Assembly (NCBI RefSeq): GCF_900109465.1
Contig: NZ_FOAZ01000003.1
Location: 62,001-126,000, forward strand
Direction of reading: 5' to 3'
Length of the DNA stretch: 64,000 nt
From: Streptacidiphilus jiangxiensis
Lineage (GTDB): Bacteria; Actinomycetota; Actinomycetes; Streptomycetales; Streptomycetaceae
Part shown: piece after piece, positions 17,061-25,148 of the stretch
How the letters are laid out: the number at the start of each line of letters is the position of its first letter
Position numbering within the stretch: position 1 is the first letter of the stretch
Position numbers and translations under genes: made by a program
The notes under the pieces: model-generated
Databases searched by the model: none
Told to the model about the DNA's origin: nothing
What the model saw: the letters and a program-made list of their open reading frames with translations, nothing else

Positions 17061-17480
17061 CTACTGCCTCGGCACGGTGGTCGCGAACTCCACCGGCACC
17101 GGCGCCGTGCAGAACGCGCAGCGGCTGGCGGCGGCCGGGATGGAGCTCAGGCACTCCGGGCAGTCCTTCTTCGGCGCGTCCACGTCCGCCTTCGTCGCGA
17201 AGCGGGCCGTCAGCTTGCTGATCGGCAGCACCACGAAGAAGTAGACGACGGCGGCGGTGATCAGGAAGCTCAGCGCCACGTTGATGAAGTCGCCGTACGC
17301 GAAGCTGTGCCAGGTCTTCTTGCCGAGGTCGTTGTTCGCGCCGCCGAAGAGGCCGATCAGCGGGGTCAGGAAGTCCTTGACGAACCCCGACACGACGGCC
17401 GTGAAGGCCGCACCGATGACGACACCGACGGCGAGATCAACGACATTGCCGCGGAGCAGAAACTTCCGGAATCCCTTCAT
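17061..17480 (-). CDS. mscL: Large-conductance mechanosensitive channel with zinc-ribbon tail
   Basis: MscL of 139 residues, a pentameric channel that opens on membrane tension to release solutes on osmotic down-shock. The N-terminal helix is MKGFRKFLLRGNVVDLAVGV, TM1 continues VIGAAFTAVVSGFVKDFLTP, TM2 is VALSFLITAAVVYFFVVLPI. The C-terminal cytoplasmic helix is replaced or extended by a tail with two CxxC pairs (DCPECLSS and CAFC), a zinc-ribbon-like module. It is convergent with the upstream gene, with three bases between the stops. Confidence 0.94.
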   Translation of the reverse strand: MKGFRKFLLRGNVVDLAVGVVIGAAFTAVVSGFVKDFLTPLIGLFGGANNDLGKKTWHSFAYGDFINVALSFLITAAVVYFFVVLPISKLTARFATKADVDAPKKDCPECLSSIPAAASRCAFCTAPVPVEFATTVPRQ

Positions 17481-17516
17481 GGCGGGTCACCGTATCACCC
17501 GTTAGGGGGACGTAAG

Positions 17517-19196
17517 TTACGCCGACTTGTCCAGTTCCTCCGCCTTCTGCGCCGCAGCCTGGGCCTGGATGCCGGAAACCTTGCGCAGCGGAACCTCCTT
17601 GATGACCAGTGAGAGCAGGAAGGCCACCGCCGCCACGCCGGAGGCGATCAGGAACACCAGGTGCATCGAGTCGGCGAAGCCGATCTTGAAGGGTGCCGCG
17701 AGGGCGTCCGGCAGCTGCTGGATGAAGGAGGAGTCGCTCAGCACCGAGCCCGAGTTCGCGCCGCTGAGCGCGTGCGGGTTCTGCGCGACCGCGTGCTGGA
17801 AGGCCGGGGTGTGCTGGGCGGCGGTGAAGGCCTTGGCGACGTTGTCCTTGACCGTGCTGAACAGCACGGAGAGGAAGATCGCCGTACCGGCCGTCGCGCC
17901 GAGCTGGCGGAAGAAGGTGGCGGAGGCGGTGGCCACACCCATGTCCTGCGGCGGGACCGCGTTCTGCACGGCCAGCGTCAGCGTCTGCATGGTGAGGCCG
18001 AGGCCCACGCCGAAGACGGCCATGTAGCCCATGGTCTCGGGCAGCGGGGTGTTCCACTCCACCCGGAAGTGGAAGAGCAGCATCGCGCCGACCATCACGG
18101 CGGTGCCGACGACCGGGTAGATCTTGTAGTGCCCGGTGCGGGCGATCAGGCGGCCGACCACGATGGAGGTGACCATCATGCCGAGCATCAGCGGCAGCAT
18201 CATCAGACCGGACTTGGTCGGGCTCGCGCCCTTCACGATCTGCAGGTACTGCGGGATCATCATCATCCCGCCGAACATCGCCATGCCGATCAGCACCGAG
18301 AGGATGCTGGTCTGGCTGAACACCTTGTTGGAGAAGAGCCGCATCGGGATCAGCGCGGCGTCGCCCATCCGGCGCTCGACGAGGATCCAGGTGATGATGC
18401 CGACCACGCCGATCGCGTAGCAGGACAGCGAACGCGCGGAGGTCCAGCCCCAGGCCTGGCCCTGCTCGGCCACCAGCAGCAGCGGCACCACACCGACGGC
18501 GATCGTGACCGCGCCCCACCAGTCGATCCGCTGGTCGCGGCGGACGTGCGGGACGTTCAGCACCTTGGCGACGACGACCAGCGCGACGATGCCGATCGGC
18601 ACGTTGACCAGGAAGACCCAGCGCCAGCCGGCGATGCCCAGGATCGAGCTCTGGCCGGCCAGGAAGCCGCCGACCAGCGGGCCGAGCACGCTGGAGGTGG
18701 CGAAGACGGAGAGGATGTAGCCCTGGTAGCGGGCGCGTTCGCGCGGCGGCACGATGTCGCCGATGATCGCCAGCGCGAGGGACATCAGACCACCGGCGCC
18801 GATGCCCTGGAAGGCGCGGAACGCGGCCAGCTCGATCATCGAGGTGGAGAAGGTGCAGGCGACCGAGCCGACGACGAAGATGCTGATCGCGGCGAGGAAG
18901 AACGGCTTGCGGCCGTAGATGTCGGAGAGCTTGCCGTAGAGCGGCGTGGCGATCGTCGAGGTGATCAGGTAGGCCGTGGTCGTCCAGGCCTGCTCGCTCA
19001 GGCCGTGCAGGTCGTCGGCGATGGTCCGGATGGCGGTGGAGACGATGGTCTGGTCGAGCGAGGCCAGGAACATGCCCATCATCAGGCCCGACAGGATCGT
19101 CAGGATCTGGCGGTGGCTCAGTCCGGCCTTGGCCGCTTCGGGTATGCCCGGCGCGGCGGCCGTGGCCGCCCCTCCATGACTGTTGCTGCTGCTCAC
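17517..19196 (-). CDS. DHA2-family MFS multidrug efflux transporter
   Basis: Integral membrane antiporter of 559 residues with about 14 membrane segments. The family motifs are visible: motif A-like LYGKLSDIYGRKPFF after TM2, motif C-like VFATSSVLGPLVGGFLAG in TM5, and LDQTIVSTAIRTI in TM1 (motif D1). It probably exports drugs or toxic metabolites in exchange for protons. It begins with GTG, overlapping the MarR stop codon (GTGA), so regulator and pump form one operon with translational coupling. The long loop around residues 430-490 is typical for DHA2 members. Confidence 0.93.
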   Translation of the reverse strand: MSSSNSHGGAATAAAPGIPEAAKAGLSHRQILTILSGLMMGMFLASLDQTIVSTAIRTIADDLHGLSEQAWTTTAYLITSTIATPLYGKLSDIYGRKPFFLAAISIFVVGSVACTFSTSMIELAAFRAFQGIGAGGLMSLALAIIGDIVPPRERARYQGYILSVFATSSVLGPLVGGFLAGQSSILGIAGWRWVFLVNVPIGIVALVVVAKVLNVPHVRRDQRIDWWGAVTIAVGVVPLLLVAEQGQAWGWTSARSLSCYAIGVVGIITWILVERRMGDAALIPMRLFSNKVFSQTSILSVLIGMAMFGGMMMIPQYLQIVKGASPTKSGLMMLPLMLGMMVTSIVVGRLIARTGHYKIYPVVGTAVMVGAMLLFHFRVEWNTPLPETMGYMAVFGVGLGLTMQTLTLAVQNAVPPQDMGVATASATFFRQLGATAGTAIFLSVLFSTVKDNVAKAFTAAQHTPAFQHAVAQNPHALSGANSGSVLSDSSFIQQLPDALAAPFKIGFADSMHLVFLIASGVAAVAFLLSLVIKEVPLRKVSGIQAQAAAQKAEELDKSA

Positions 19197-19675
19197 TTGG
19201 CTGCTCCCTGCTCGGCGAAGTGACGCCGGGCGAATTCGTCGTTCAGGCGGGACAGGAGTCGGACCAGCTCGTGGCGGTCCTCCCCCGTCCAGTTCTCCAG
19301 GAGCGTGCTCAGCTCCCGGTTGCGTTGCTCACGGAAGGCGTCGAACGCGGCGAGGCCGGCCGGAGAGACCGTCAGCAGCGCGCCGCGCCGGTCGTCCGGG
19401 TCGGGGGTCCGCTCGACCAGCCCGCGCTCGACCAGCGAGCGGACCTGGCGGCTGACGGTCGACAGATCCAGGTGCGCATCACCGGCGAGGTCCGTCGCCC
19501 GCCTCGGGCCGCACCGGACCAGGACCGCGAGCAGCGCGGCGTCGCCGCCGTTCTCGTCCCGCGAGCGCTGCCGCTTGGCCTGCATCAGCCGGAAGAACCG
19601 GACCAGTTCCTCGCCCAGCTCCGCGGCGACCGGATCCACCGGACCGACCGCAGCGACCGGCGTCGTCGTCTCCAC
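19193..19675 (-). CDS. MarR-family regulator of the efflux operon
   Basis: Winged-helix regulator of 160 residues from the GTG at 19675 (GGGGGG upstream). The DNA-binding part reads ATDLAGDAHLDLSTVSRQVRSLVERGLVERTPDPDDRRG, the MarR recognition helix and wing. It is the first gene of a two-gene operon with a DHA2 efflux pump and most likely represses it until a substrate binds. A palindrome sits directly upstream, fitting autoregulation. An in-frame TTG farther upstream would place that palindrome inside the coding sequence, which is less likely. Confidence 0.9.
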   Translation of the reverse strand: METTTPVAAVGPVDPVAAELGEELVRFFRLMQAKRQRSRDENGGDAALLAVLVRCGPRRATDLAGDAHLDLSTVSRQVRSLVERGLVERTPDPDDRRGALLTVSPAGLAAFDAFREQRNRELSTLLENWTGEDRHELVRLLSRLNDEFARRHFAEQGAAK

Positions 19676-19691
19676 GACCCGCCCCCCTACA

Positions 19692-19714
19692 TAGTTGCTT
19701 GCTCCCAGCAACTA
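19692..19714 (-). promoter_or_regulatory. Candidate MarR operator
   Basis: Perfect 8-bp arms TAGTTGCT (19692-19699) and AGCAACTA (19707-19714) with a 7-base centre, 16 bases upstream of the MarR start. The flanks also mirror each other (TACAT and ATGTA) with a 2-base offset. Position and symmetry suit an autorepressor site. Confidence 0.6.
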
Positions 19715-19918
19715 AATGTAGCGCACGTCGGTGCGTGCAAAATCCAACTTCAGGAGGAGCCGGGCTCGGCCTCCGGACCGAGCACCACCGCAAGAGGAGG
19801 CAGTTGGTTGCGCTCCGGTCTCGGTCCTGTCCGAGGCGTAGTGCGGAAGCAGATTCCCCCTCTAGCGTGGGCGCTCGCACGGACCCTGATCCCCCTCACA
19901 CCCTCTGGAGGGCGCTCA

Positions 19919-21442
19919 ATGGTTCCACCCCCCGCTCGTCGCGCACGTCGCCGACTGCTCGCCGCCGTCGTGGGCGGCCTGACCCTGGTCGTGCCGAGCG
20001 CCGCGCTCAGCGCGACCGCGGCGACAACCGCGTCAGCAGCCACGTACCCGCAGGTCAGACCGACCGTCGCCGAGTACACCCAGCTCAGCACCTCGACCAC
20101 CCCGCCCACCCAGGCCCAGTGCTCCTCGGCCGGACGGCGCTGCTTCCAGCCGCAGTCCGTGCAGGCCGCCTACGACGTCGGCCCGCTCTACGCCCGGGGC
20201 TACAACGGCGCGGGCATGACCATCGCGATCGTGGACTCCTACGGCAGCGACACCATGGCCCACGACCTCCACGTCTTCGACCAGGCCTTCGGCATCGCCG
20301 CCATGTGCGGCGAGGAGTCCGTCGCCTGCGCGCCGGGGATGCCCTCCTTCAGCGAGTTGCAGCTCCAGGGCGCGCCCGCCACCGTCGCTCCGCCGTCCCA
20401 GAGCAAGGGCACCGGACAGGAGAACAAGGCCGCCTGGGCGCTCGAGGTCTCCCTCGACGTCGAGACCGCACACGCGATGGCACCTGGCGCGAACATCCTG
20501 CTGGTCACCACGCCCACCGCGGAGACCCTGGGCGTCCAGGGCATGCCGCAGATGATGGCGGCCGAGGACTACGTCGTCCAGCACCACCTGGCCAATGTCA
20601 TCTCGCAGTCCTTCGCCTCCGGCGAGGGCGCCTTCTCCAGCAGCGCCGCACTGCAGAACCTGCGCTACGCCTTCCAGGACGCCGCCGCGAACGGCGTCAC
20701 CGTCCTCGGCTCCTCCGGCGACAACGGCTCGGCGATCACGCTGAAGACACCCGTGAAGAACCCCCGGACGCTGCCCGACCCGGGCGTCGAGTGGCCCGCC
20801 TCCGACCCGCTGGTCACCGGCGTCGGCGGCACGTACCTGTGCACGAACGCGAACGCGGCCGGGGCCGACCCGCGCACGGTCGACAGCAGCAGCAACCCGG
20901 CCAAGTGCCAGGCCAACCCCGGCCAGGCCGAGGTCGGCTGGACGGACGGAGGCGGCGGCTACAGCTCGATCTTCTCCCGCCCCGCCTACCAGGACACCCT
21001 GCCGACCGGTAGCACCGCGATCGGCGCGATGCGCGGCGTCCCGGACATCTCCCTGCAGGCCAGTTCCGGCACCGGCATGCTCGTCTACACGTCCCTCCCG
21101 CCGGACGGCAACGGCGGCCTGAACTGCGGCGCCACCGCGTGCAGCACCGGCTGGTACGACATCGGCGGCACGTCGCTGTCGTGCCCGCAGTGGGCCGGCC
21201 TGGTCGCCATCGCCGACCAGATCAACGGCGGCGGCCTCGGTCAGATCAACCCGGCGCTCTACAAGGTGGCGGCGAACCCGACGCAGTACGCGGCGGACTT
21301 CAACGACATCACCATCGGCAACAACCAGACCGACCCGACCGTCGCGGGCTACTCCGCGTCCGCGGGCTGGGACCCGGTCACCGGCCTCGGCACCCCGAAC
21401 GCGGCCCTGCTCCTGCCCGACCTGGTCGCGGCGGCGCACTGA
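19919..21442 (+). CDS. Secreted S53 (sedolisin) peptidase without a long propeptide
   Basis: Predicted secreted serine-carboxyl peptidase of 507 residues. The signal peptide runs to about ATASAAT (LLAAVVGGLTLVVPSAAL core). The S53 triad is visible: E176 and D180 in WALEVSLDVETA, and S419 in GGTSLSCPQWAG, plus the oxyanion Asp in GSSGDNGS and the Ca2+-site region near DFNDITIGNN and AGWDPVTGLGTP. Substrate-binding subtilase-like strands (MTIAIVDSYGS) start by residue 100, so the usual propeptide of about 180 residues is missing or very short. GGAG lies upstream of the ATG. It should cut proteins at acid pH outside the cell. Confidence 0.9.
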   Translation: MVPPPARRARRRLLAAVVGGLTLVVPSAALSATAATTASAATYPQVRPTVAEYTQLSTSTTPPTQAQCSSAGRRCFQPQSVQAAYDVGPLYARGYNGAGMTIAIVDSYGSDTMAHDLHVFDQAFGIAAMCGEESVACAPGMPSFSELQLQGAPATVAPPSQSKGTGQENKAAWALEVSLDVETAHAMAPGANILLVTTPTAETLGVQGMPQMMAAEDYVVQHHLANVISQSFASGEGAFSSSAALQNLRYAFQDAAANGVTVLGSSGDNGSAITLKTPVKNPRTLPDPGVEWPASDPLVTGVGGTYLCTNANAAGADPRTVDSSSNPAKCQANPGQAEVGWTDGGGGYSSIFSRPAYQDTLPTGSTAIGAMRGVPDISLQASSGTGMLVYTSLPPDGNGGLNCGATACSTGWYDIGGTSLSCPQWAGLVAIADQINGGGLGQINPALYKVAANPTQYAADFNDITIGNNQTDPTVAGYSASAGWDPVTGLGTPNAALLLPDLVAAAH

Positions 21443-21579
21443 ACCCAGGGGCGCGAGGCTCTGCCGGTATGCGGCTCCGCCGCGTGGGCGCGAGCAACCA
21501 CCGGCGTGCGGATGGCCCTGCTCGTTCGGCGAGCCACCACACACGGTGGCTCGCCGCGCAGTTCCTCGCGCCCCTGGGT
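21443..21579. repeat. Intergenic repeat element A with 16-bp inverted ends
   Basis: Flanked by perfect inverted ends ACCCAGGGGCGCGAGG (21443-21458) and its complement (21564-21579). Inside are GCGGCTCCGCCGCGTGGGCG and, towards the right end, GCGCAGTTCCTCG, all shared with element B at 53661-53800. GGTGCAACTA follows the right end. It lies just after the sedolisin stop codon and may also serve as terminator. Confidence 0.65.
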
Positions 21580-21586
21580 GGTGCAA

Positions 21587-22117
21587 CTAACCACCGTAAA
21601 GAGCCGCAAGGCGCGGCAGCCTGCGGCGCATCTCGCCCTTGTCGTCGAAGTCGAAGTTCCACGCCTGGTCCAGCTCCGGGTAGCGGACGCTGAACGACCG
21701 CGGCGGCAGCTCCGCGCCCGTCGCGGCGAGGTGCGCCTGCCAGGCGATGGAGAGGGCCTCCTCGCCGTCCAGATCCTCCCCCTGCGCGACCGCCGCGCGG
21801 ACCGCCGGCAGCTCGGCCAGCGCGTCCGGATCGGCGACGACGCGCTCGAACGTCTCCCGCCCCTGCAGGATCAGCCAGCCGCGGAAGTAGTCGAAGCCGT
21901 CGTCGGAACAGCCACCGTTGATCATGTACGCCGCCGCCCACAGCGAACTGCGGTACGACGCCGCCATCAGCGCCCACAGCCCCCGCTGGGCCGCGACGAT
22001 CTCCCCCGGCTCCCGCCGCGCGAGCACCGCGCTCGCCCGCGCCGCGACCCCCTCCGGGCCGCTGCCACGGGCCTCCTCGATCAGCTGCCAGAACCCCCGG
22101 ATGTCCACGCTGTCCAT
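21587..22117 (-). CDS. DUF4240 protein
   Basis: Cytosolic protein of 176 residues matching the DUF4240 pattern: FWQLIEEARG at the start, LWALMAASYRSSLWAAAYMI, GGCSDDGFDYFRGWLILQGR and RYPELDQAWNFDFDDKGEMR at the end. The family is widespread in streptomycetes, often in several copies, and its function is not known; WGR-like or toxin-immunity contexts have been suggested for relatives. It is divergent from a methyltransferase gene. Confidence 0.85.
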   Translation of the reverse strand: MDSVDIRGFWQLIEEARGSGPEGVAARASAVLARREPGEIVAAQRGLWALMAASYRSSLWAAAYMINGGCSDDGFDYFRGWLILQGRETFERVVADPDALAELPAVRAAVAQGEDLDGEEALSIAWQAHLAATGAELPPRSFSVRYPELDQAWNFDFDDKGEMRRRLPRLAALYGG

Positions 22118-22210
22118 GGCCGCAGCATGGCACCCACCACTGACAACGCCCGCGGACCTCGGGCGCCCGCGGACACACGCGGACACAGCGCGGACGCACG
22201 CGGACGCACA

Positions 22211-22804
22211 ATGAACGACATGTTCGACGACTGGGAGCCGTTCTACGCGGCCACCTCCGGCAACCCCGTCCGCGCCCTCTGCCTGGAGGCGATCCGCACC
22301 GCCGGGGACCCCCGCGGGCGGCTCGCCCTCGACCTCGGCGCGGGAGCCGGACGGGAGACCGCGGCCCTGCTGGCCGCCGGCTGGCACGTCATCGCTCTCG
22401 ACGGCGCGCCCGGCGCGCACCTGCGGATCGAGGCGTCGGCCCCGCCCGAGGACCGCGCCCGCCTGACCGTCACCGAGCAGTCCTTCGGCTCGCTGGACCG
22501 GTTGCCGCGGGCGGGCCTGGTCTACGCGGGCTACGCCCTGCCCTTCCAGCGGCCCGACACCTTCGCGCGCACCTGGTCGCTGATCCGCGCCGCGCTGGAG
22601 CCCGGCGCGCTGCTCGCGGTGAACCTCTTCGGCCCGCGCGACACCTGGGCGGCGGACCCCGCGATCACCACCCACACCCTGGCCGAGGCCCGCGCCCTGC
22701 TCGACGGCCTGGAGATCGTCGCGCTGCGCGAGGAGGAACGCGAGGGCCATGCCGTCGGCGGCCCGAAGCACTGGCACGTCCTCGACCTGGTCGCCCGGGC
22801 CTGA
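22211..22804 (+). CDS. Class I SAM-dependent methyltransferase
   Basis: Protein of 197 residues. The SAM-binding motif I is LALDLGAGAGRETAALLAAG, followed by acidic motif II at VIALDGAPG and a post-I region with RLTVTEQSFGSL. Motif III-like RAALEPGALLAVNLFGPRD follows. It belongs to the small methyltransferase-25-like group (TehB-like); the substrate is unknown. The start at 22211 opens MNDMFDDWEPFY; no strong ribosome binding site is present and repeated GCGGACGCAC sequence precedes it. Confidence 0.85.
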   Translation: MNDMFDDWEPFYAATSGNPVRALCLEAIRTAGDPRGRLALDLGAGAGRETAALLAAGWHVIALDGAPGAHLRIEASAPPEDRARLTVTEQSFGSLDRLPRAGLVYAGYALPFQRPDTFARTWSLIRAALEPGALLAVNLFGPRDTWAADPAITTHTLAEARALLDGLEIVALREEEREGHAVGGPKHWHVLDLVARA

Positions 22805-22821
22805 CAGCACCCGGACGTGCG

Positions 22822-22854
22822 TGGGGCGCCCGAGCCGGTGGCTCGGGCGCCCCA
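22822..22854. terminator. Bidirectional terminator
   Basis: Perfect 15-bp stem, TGGGGCGCCCGAGCC with its complement, and a 3-base loop between two convergent genes (methyltransferase and cyclophilin). It can serve both. Confidence 0.8.
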
Positions 22855-22890
22855 ACGGCGCCGCTCGAACGGCGTCGGACGATCCGTGGA

Positions 22891-23382
22891 TCAGACCGTG
22901 CCGGACTTGGCGATCTTCACCTTGGCGCTGGTGGCGCCGGTGCGGGAGCCGAGGCCCTCGATCTTCTTGACGACGTCCATGCCCTCGACGACCTCGCCGA
23001 AGACGACGTGCTTGCCGTCGAGCCAGTCGGTGACGATGGTGGTGATGAAGAACTGCGAGCCGTTGGTGTTGCGGCCGGCGTTGGCCATCGACAGCAGACC
23101 CGGCTTGGTGTGCTTCAGCTGGAAGTTCTCGTCCTCGAACTTCTCGCCGTAGATGCTCTTGCCGCCGGTGCCGTTACCGGCGGTGAAGTCGCCACCCTGG
23201 AGCATGAAATCCGGGATCACGCGGTGGAAGTGCGAGCCCTCGTAGCCGAAGCCCTGCTCACCGGTGGCGAGCTCGCGGAAGTTGCGGGCCGTCTTCGGGA
23301 CGACCTCGTCGAACAGCTTGAAGACGATCCGGCCGGCCGGCTCGTCGTTGATGGTGATGTCGAAGAAAACGTTGTCACTCAT
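22891..23382 (-). CDS. Cyclophilin-type peptidyl-prolyl isomerase
   Basis: Cytosolic PPIase of 163 residues that catalyses cis-trans isomerisation of X-Pro bonds. The catalytic and cyclosporin-site residues are in place: [15 protein letters not shown] (Arg and Phe), [17 protein letters not shown] (Met/Ala, Gln, Phe) and [15 protein letters not shown] (Trp, Leu, His). The ATG at 23382 ([12 protein letters not shown]) is the best start; the upstream frame extension is not conserved in style. There is no signal peptide. It appears to be transcribed alone. Confidence 0.95.
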   Translation of the reverse strand: MSDNVFFDITINDEPAGRIVFKLFDEVVPKTARNFRELATGEQGFGYEGSHFHRVIPDFMLQGGDFTAGNGTGGKSIYGEKFEDENFQLKHTKPGLLSMANAGRNTNGSQFFITTIVTDWLDGKHVVFGEVVEGMDVVKKIEGLGSRTGATSAKVKIAKSGTV

Positions 23383-23475
23383 GGGCACCATCCTCACATC
23401 CCCGGCACAGTGATCGCTCGCCATCCCACCCGTACGCCCCGATTCGGGCGGTTCCTCCCCAGGACCCTCACGCCC

Positions 23476-24009
23476 TCACGTGCCCGGCTTGCGCCCCCAC
23501 ACCTCCACGGCGGTCCCCTTCCGGGTCACCGACCACAGCCGCGCGGCGTCGTGCAGGGTCAGGTTCACGCAGCCGTAGGAGCCGGGGCCGCGGTGGATGT
23601 TCCCGAAGATGGCGTGCAGCGCCTCACCGCCGCTGAAGAACTGGCTGTACGGCATGGGCGAGTTGTACTCGGTGGACCAGTGGTGCAGATGCCGCCAGTA
23701 GATCCGGAACTTTCCGGTCCGCGTCACGTGCCCGCGCCGTCCGGTCCGCACCGTGACGGGCGCGAAGACGACCGCCTTGCCCTTCATCACCCACATCCGC
23801 TGCGCGCTCAGGTCCACGCACACGACGGGGTTCTGCCCGTCCGCGTGGCAGTGCCGCAGTTCCGCGACGCTCGGCCGCACCGCCCGCGCCGCCCGCGCCG
23901 TCGCCGCCTGCGCGCCGGGCGCGAAGACGGCGCCGAGCACCGTGACGACGAACACCATCACCGCGGCGAGGGAGGCCTGCGGAACACCCATGACTGAACG
24001 TTTCTTCAT
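23476..24009 (-). CDS. L,D-transpeptidase (YkuD), secreted
   Basis: Protein of 177 residues with an N-terminal signal or anchor (LAAVMVFVVTVLGAVFAPG ending AQA). The YkuD domain starts CVDLSAQRMWVMKGKAVVFA and ends in the catalytic block HAIFGNIHRGPGSYGCVNLT, where the Cys is the nucleophile and the last His-x-Gly-like part is normal except that Ser-Tyr replaces Ser-His in SHGC. It should form 3-3 crosslinks in peptidoglycan or attach proteins to it. A further upstream ATG at 24066 is possible; 24009 is preferred because the signal peptide starts just after it. Confidence 0.87.
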   Translation of the reverse strand: MKKRSVMGVPQASLAAVMVFVVTVLGAVFAPGAQAATARAARAVRPSVAELRHCHADGQNPVVCVDLSAQRMWVMKGKAVVFAPVTVRTGRRGHVTRTGKFRIYWRHLHHWSTEYNSPMPYSQFFSGGEALHAIFGNIHRGPGSYGCVNLTLHDAARLWSVTRKGTAVEVWGRKPGT

Positions 24010-24144
24010 GAACCTCAACAGTGGCCAACCAGAAAAGAACTGAATCACGGTCGATCGATTCTTCATCCCATCGGATCAGCATTCCCGCAGACGGTGACGC
24101 AACCGGGGAGCCCGGTGGGCAGGCTGCCCCGGCGCTGAAACCGC

Positions 24145-24180
24145 GAGAGGCCCTTCCCGATCGATCGGGAAGGGCCTCTC
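24145..24180 (-). terminator. Terminator of tRNA-Arg copy 1
   Basis: Perfect 36-base palindrome starting GAGAGGCCCTTCCCGATC. It begins four bases after the tRNA 3' end. The matching terminator of copy 2 keeps full pairing with compensatory changes. Confidence 0.85.
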
Positions 24181-24183
24181 AGC

Positions 24184-24259
24184 TGGTGCGCTCGGCAGGA
24201 TTCGAACCTGCAACCTTTTGATCCGTAGTCAAATGCTCTATCCGTTGAGCTACGAGCGC
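24184..24259 (-). tRNA. tRNA-Arg(ACG), copy 1
   Basis: Cloverleaf on the minus strand: acceptor GCGCTCG with CGAGCGC, anticodon stem TTTGA/TCAAA with loop CTACGGA (anticodon ACG), T-arm GCAGG TTCGAATC CCTGC. The 3' CCA is encoded (24184-24186). A one-copy transcription unit with its own promoter and terminator. Confidence 0.95.
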
Positions 24260-24270
24260 CGAACCCCAGA

Positions 24271-24305
24271 GACCATACACGACGGGAGGCCTCGGGACGA
24301 AATCG
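24271..24305 (-). promoter_or_regulatory. Promoter of tRNA-Arg copy 1
   Basis: The minus strand reads GATTTCG, about 18 bases, then TGTATGGT, an extended -10. The same layout (GATTTCG and TGTAATGT) precedes copy 2, which supports it. The transcript would start a few bases before the tRNA 5' end. Confidence 0.5.
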
Positions 24306-24327
24306 GGCGATCAGTGCGCCGAACCGC

Positions 24328-24363
24328 GAGAGGCTCTCCCCGATCGATCGGGGAGAGCCTCTC
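24328..24363 (-). terminator. Terminator of tRNA-Arg copy 2
   Basis: Perfect 36-base palindrome starting GAGAGGCTCTCCCCGATC. It differs from the copy 1 terminator at paired positions on both arms, so pairing is kept. Confidence 0.85.
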
Positions 24364-24366
24364 AGC

Positions 24367-24442
24367 TGGTGCGCTCGGCAGGATTCGAACCTGCAACCTT
24401 TTGATCCGTAGTCAAATGCTCTATCCGTTGAGCTACGAGCGC
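24367..24442 (-). tRNA. tRNA-Arg(ACG), copy 2
   Basis: The same mature tRNA sequence as copy 1, including encoded CCA (24367-24369). Its promoter-like block is about 65 bases farther upstream than in copy 1, so the precursor would have a longer leader. Confidence 0.95.
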
Positions 24443-24443
24443 T

Positions 24444-24809
24444 TGTTCAGTTGGTGTTCGGCCTGCTCCGGACTCGGCTCTCGCCTGCCCCTCGCGGCCT
24501 CACGAGAAGAACATTACACGACCGCAGCCCGGAGGCGAAATCGAGTATTCGACCGTCCGACAGGCCTCCCACCTGCGGGTCTGCGGGCCCGCCCGCCGGC
24601 GGGTCTGCCTGCGGCGCCGGTCGTCCGGTCAGGCCGGGAAGTCCACCGAGGTGCCGACACCCGCGGCGGAGGACGGCAGCAGGGTGCGGAACCAGGGGAC
24701 GGCAGGACGAGGCCCGAGGCCGCGCGGGCGGGTCCGCGCGGGTGAGCGGCACGGGTGAGCGGCACAGGTCACCCGGCGCGGAGGTCGCCGGCCCCCTGGG
24801 AACGCCACA
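24444..24809. other. Non-coding interval between tRNA genes
   Basis: Holds the leader and promoter of tRNA-Arg copy 2; the rest shows G+C-rich tandem-like sequence (CTGCGGGTCTGCGGGCCC and similar) and no supportable gene. Open frames here lack ribosome binding sites and run through the tRNAs. Confidence 0.5.
24509..24543 (-). promoter_or_regulatory. Promoter of tRNA-Arg copy 2
   Basis: The minus strand reads CGATTTCG ... GTCGTGTAATGT, matching the promoter of copy 1 in order and spacing. Confidence 0.45.
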
Positions 24810-24840
24810 GGGCCCTGACCTGGGTAACAGATCAGGGCCC
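24810..24840 (-). terminator. Terminator of tRNA-Ser(GCT)
   Basis: GGGCCCTGA and TCAGGGCCC form a 9-bp stem ten bases past the tRNA 3' end. Confidence 0.75.
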
Positions 24841-24850
24841 CGGAGTGGAG

Positions 24851-24941
24851 CGGAGGCTGAGGGATTTGAACCCTCGATGGACGGTAAAGCCCAAACCGCA
24901 TTAGCAGTGCGGCGCCATAGACCGGACTAGGCGAAGCCTCC
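24851..24941 (-). tRNA. tRNA-Ser(GCT)
   Basis: Class II tRNA of 91 bases on the minus strand. Acceptor GGAGGCT with AGCCTCC, anticodon stem CCGCA/TGCGG with loop CTGCTAA (anticodon GCT), a long variable arm and T-arm GAGGG TTCAAAT CCCTC. Discriminator G; CCA is not encoded. Confidence 0.95.
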
Positions 24942-25148
24942 TCAAACGTCTGCGCTCGCCGACTGGCGATCACAACCGTCTGCATGGATGATGCCACAAC
25001 CCTGGGGGCTGCGGCCAACCCCGGACCACGTTACTAGGCGGGTCGCCGGGGACGCAAAAACAATGCGATAGTGCTAGCTGGCCGAAGCGGCTCCCGCCGC
25101 CGGCAGCCGCAAGGAGCAGCAAGGAAGCGAGTAGGAGGACCTCCCGTC

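Noticed and set aside
20033-21586. 517-residue minus frame opposite the sedolisin
   Set aside because: Antisense shadow; the sedolisin has signal peptide and full catalytic triad.
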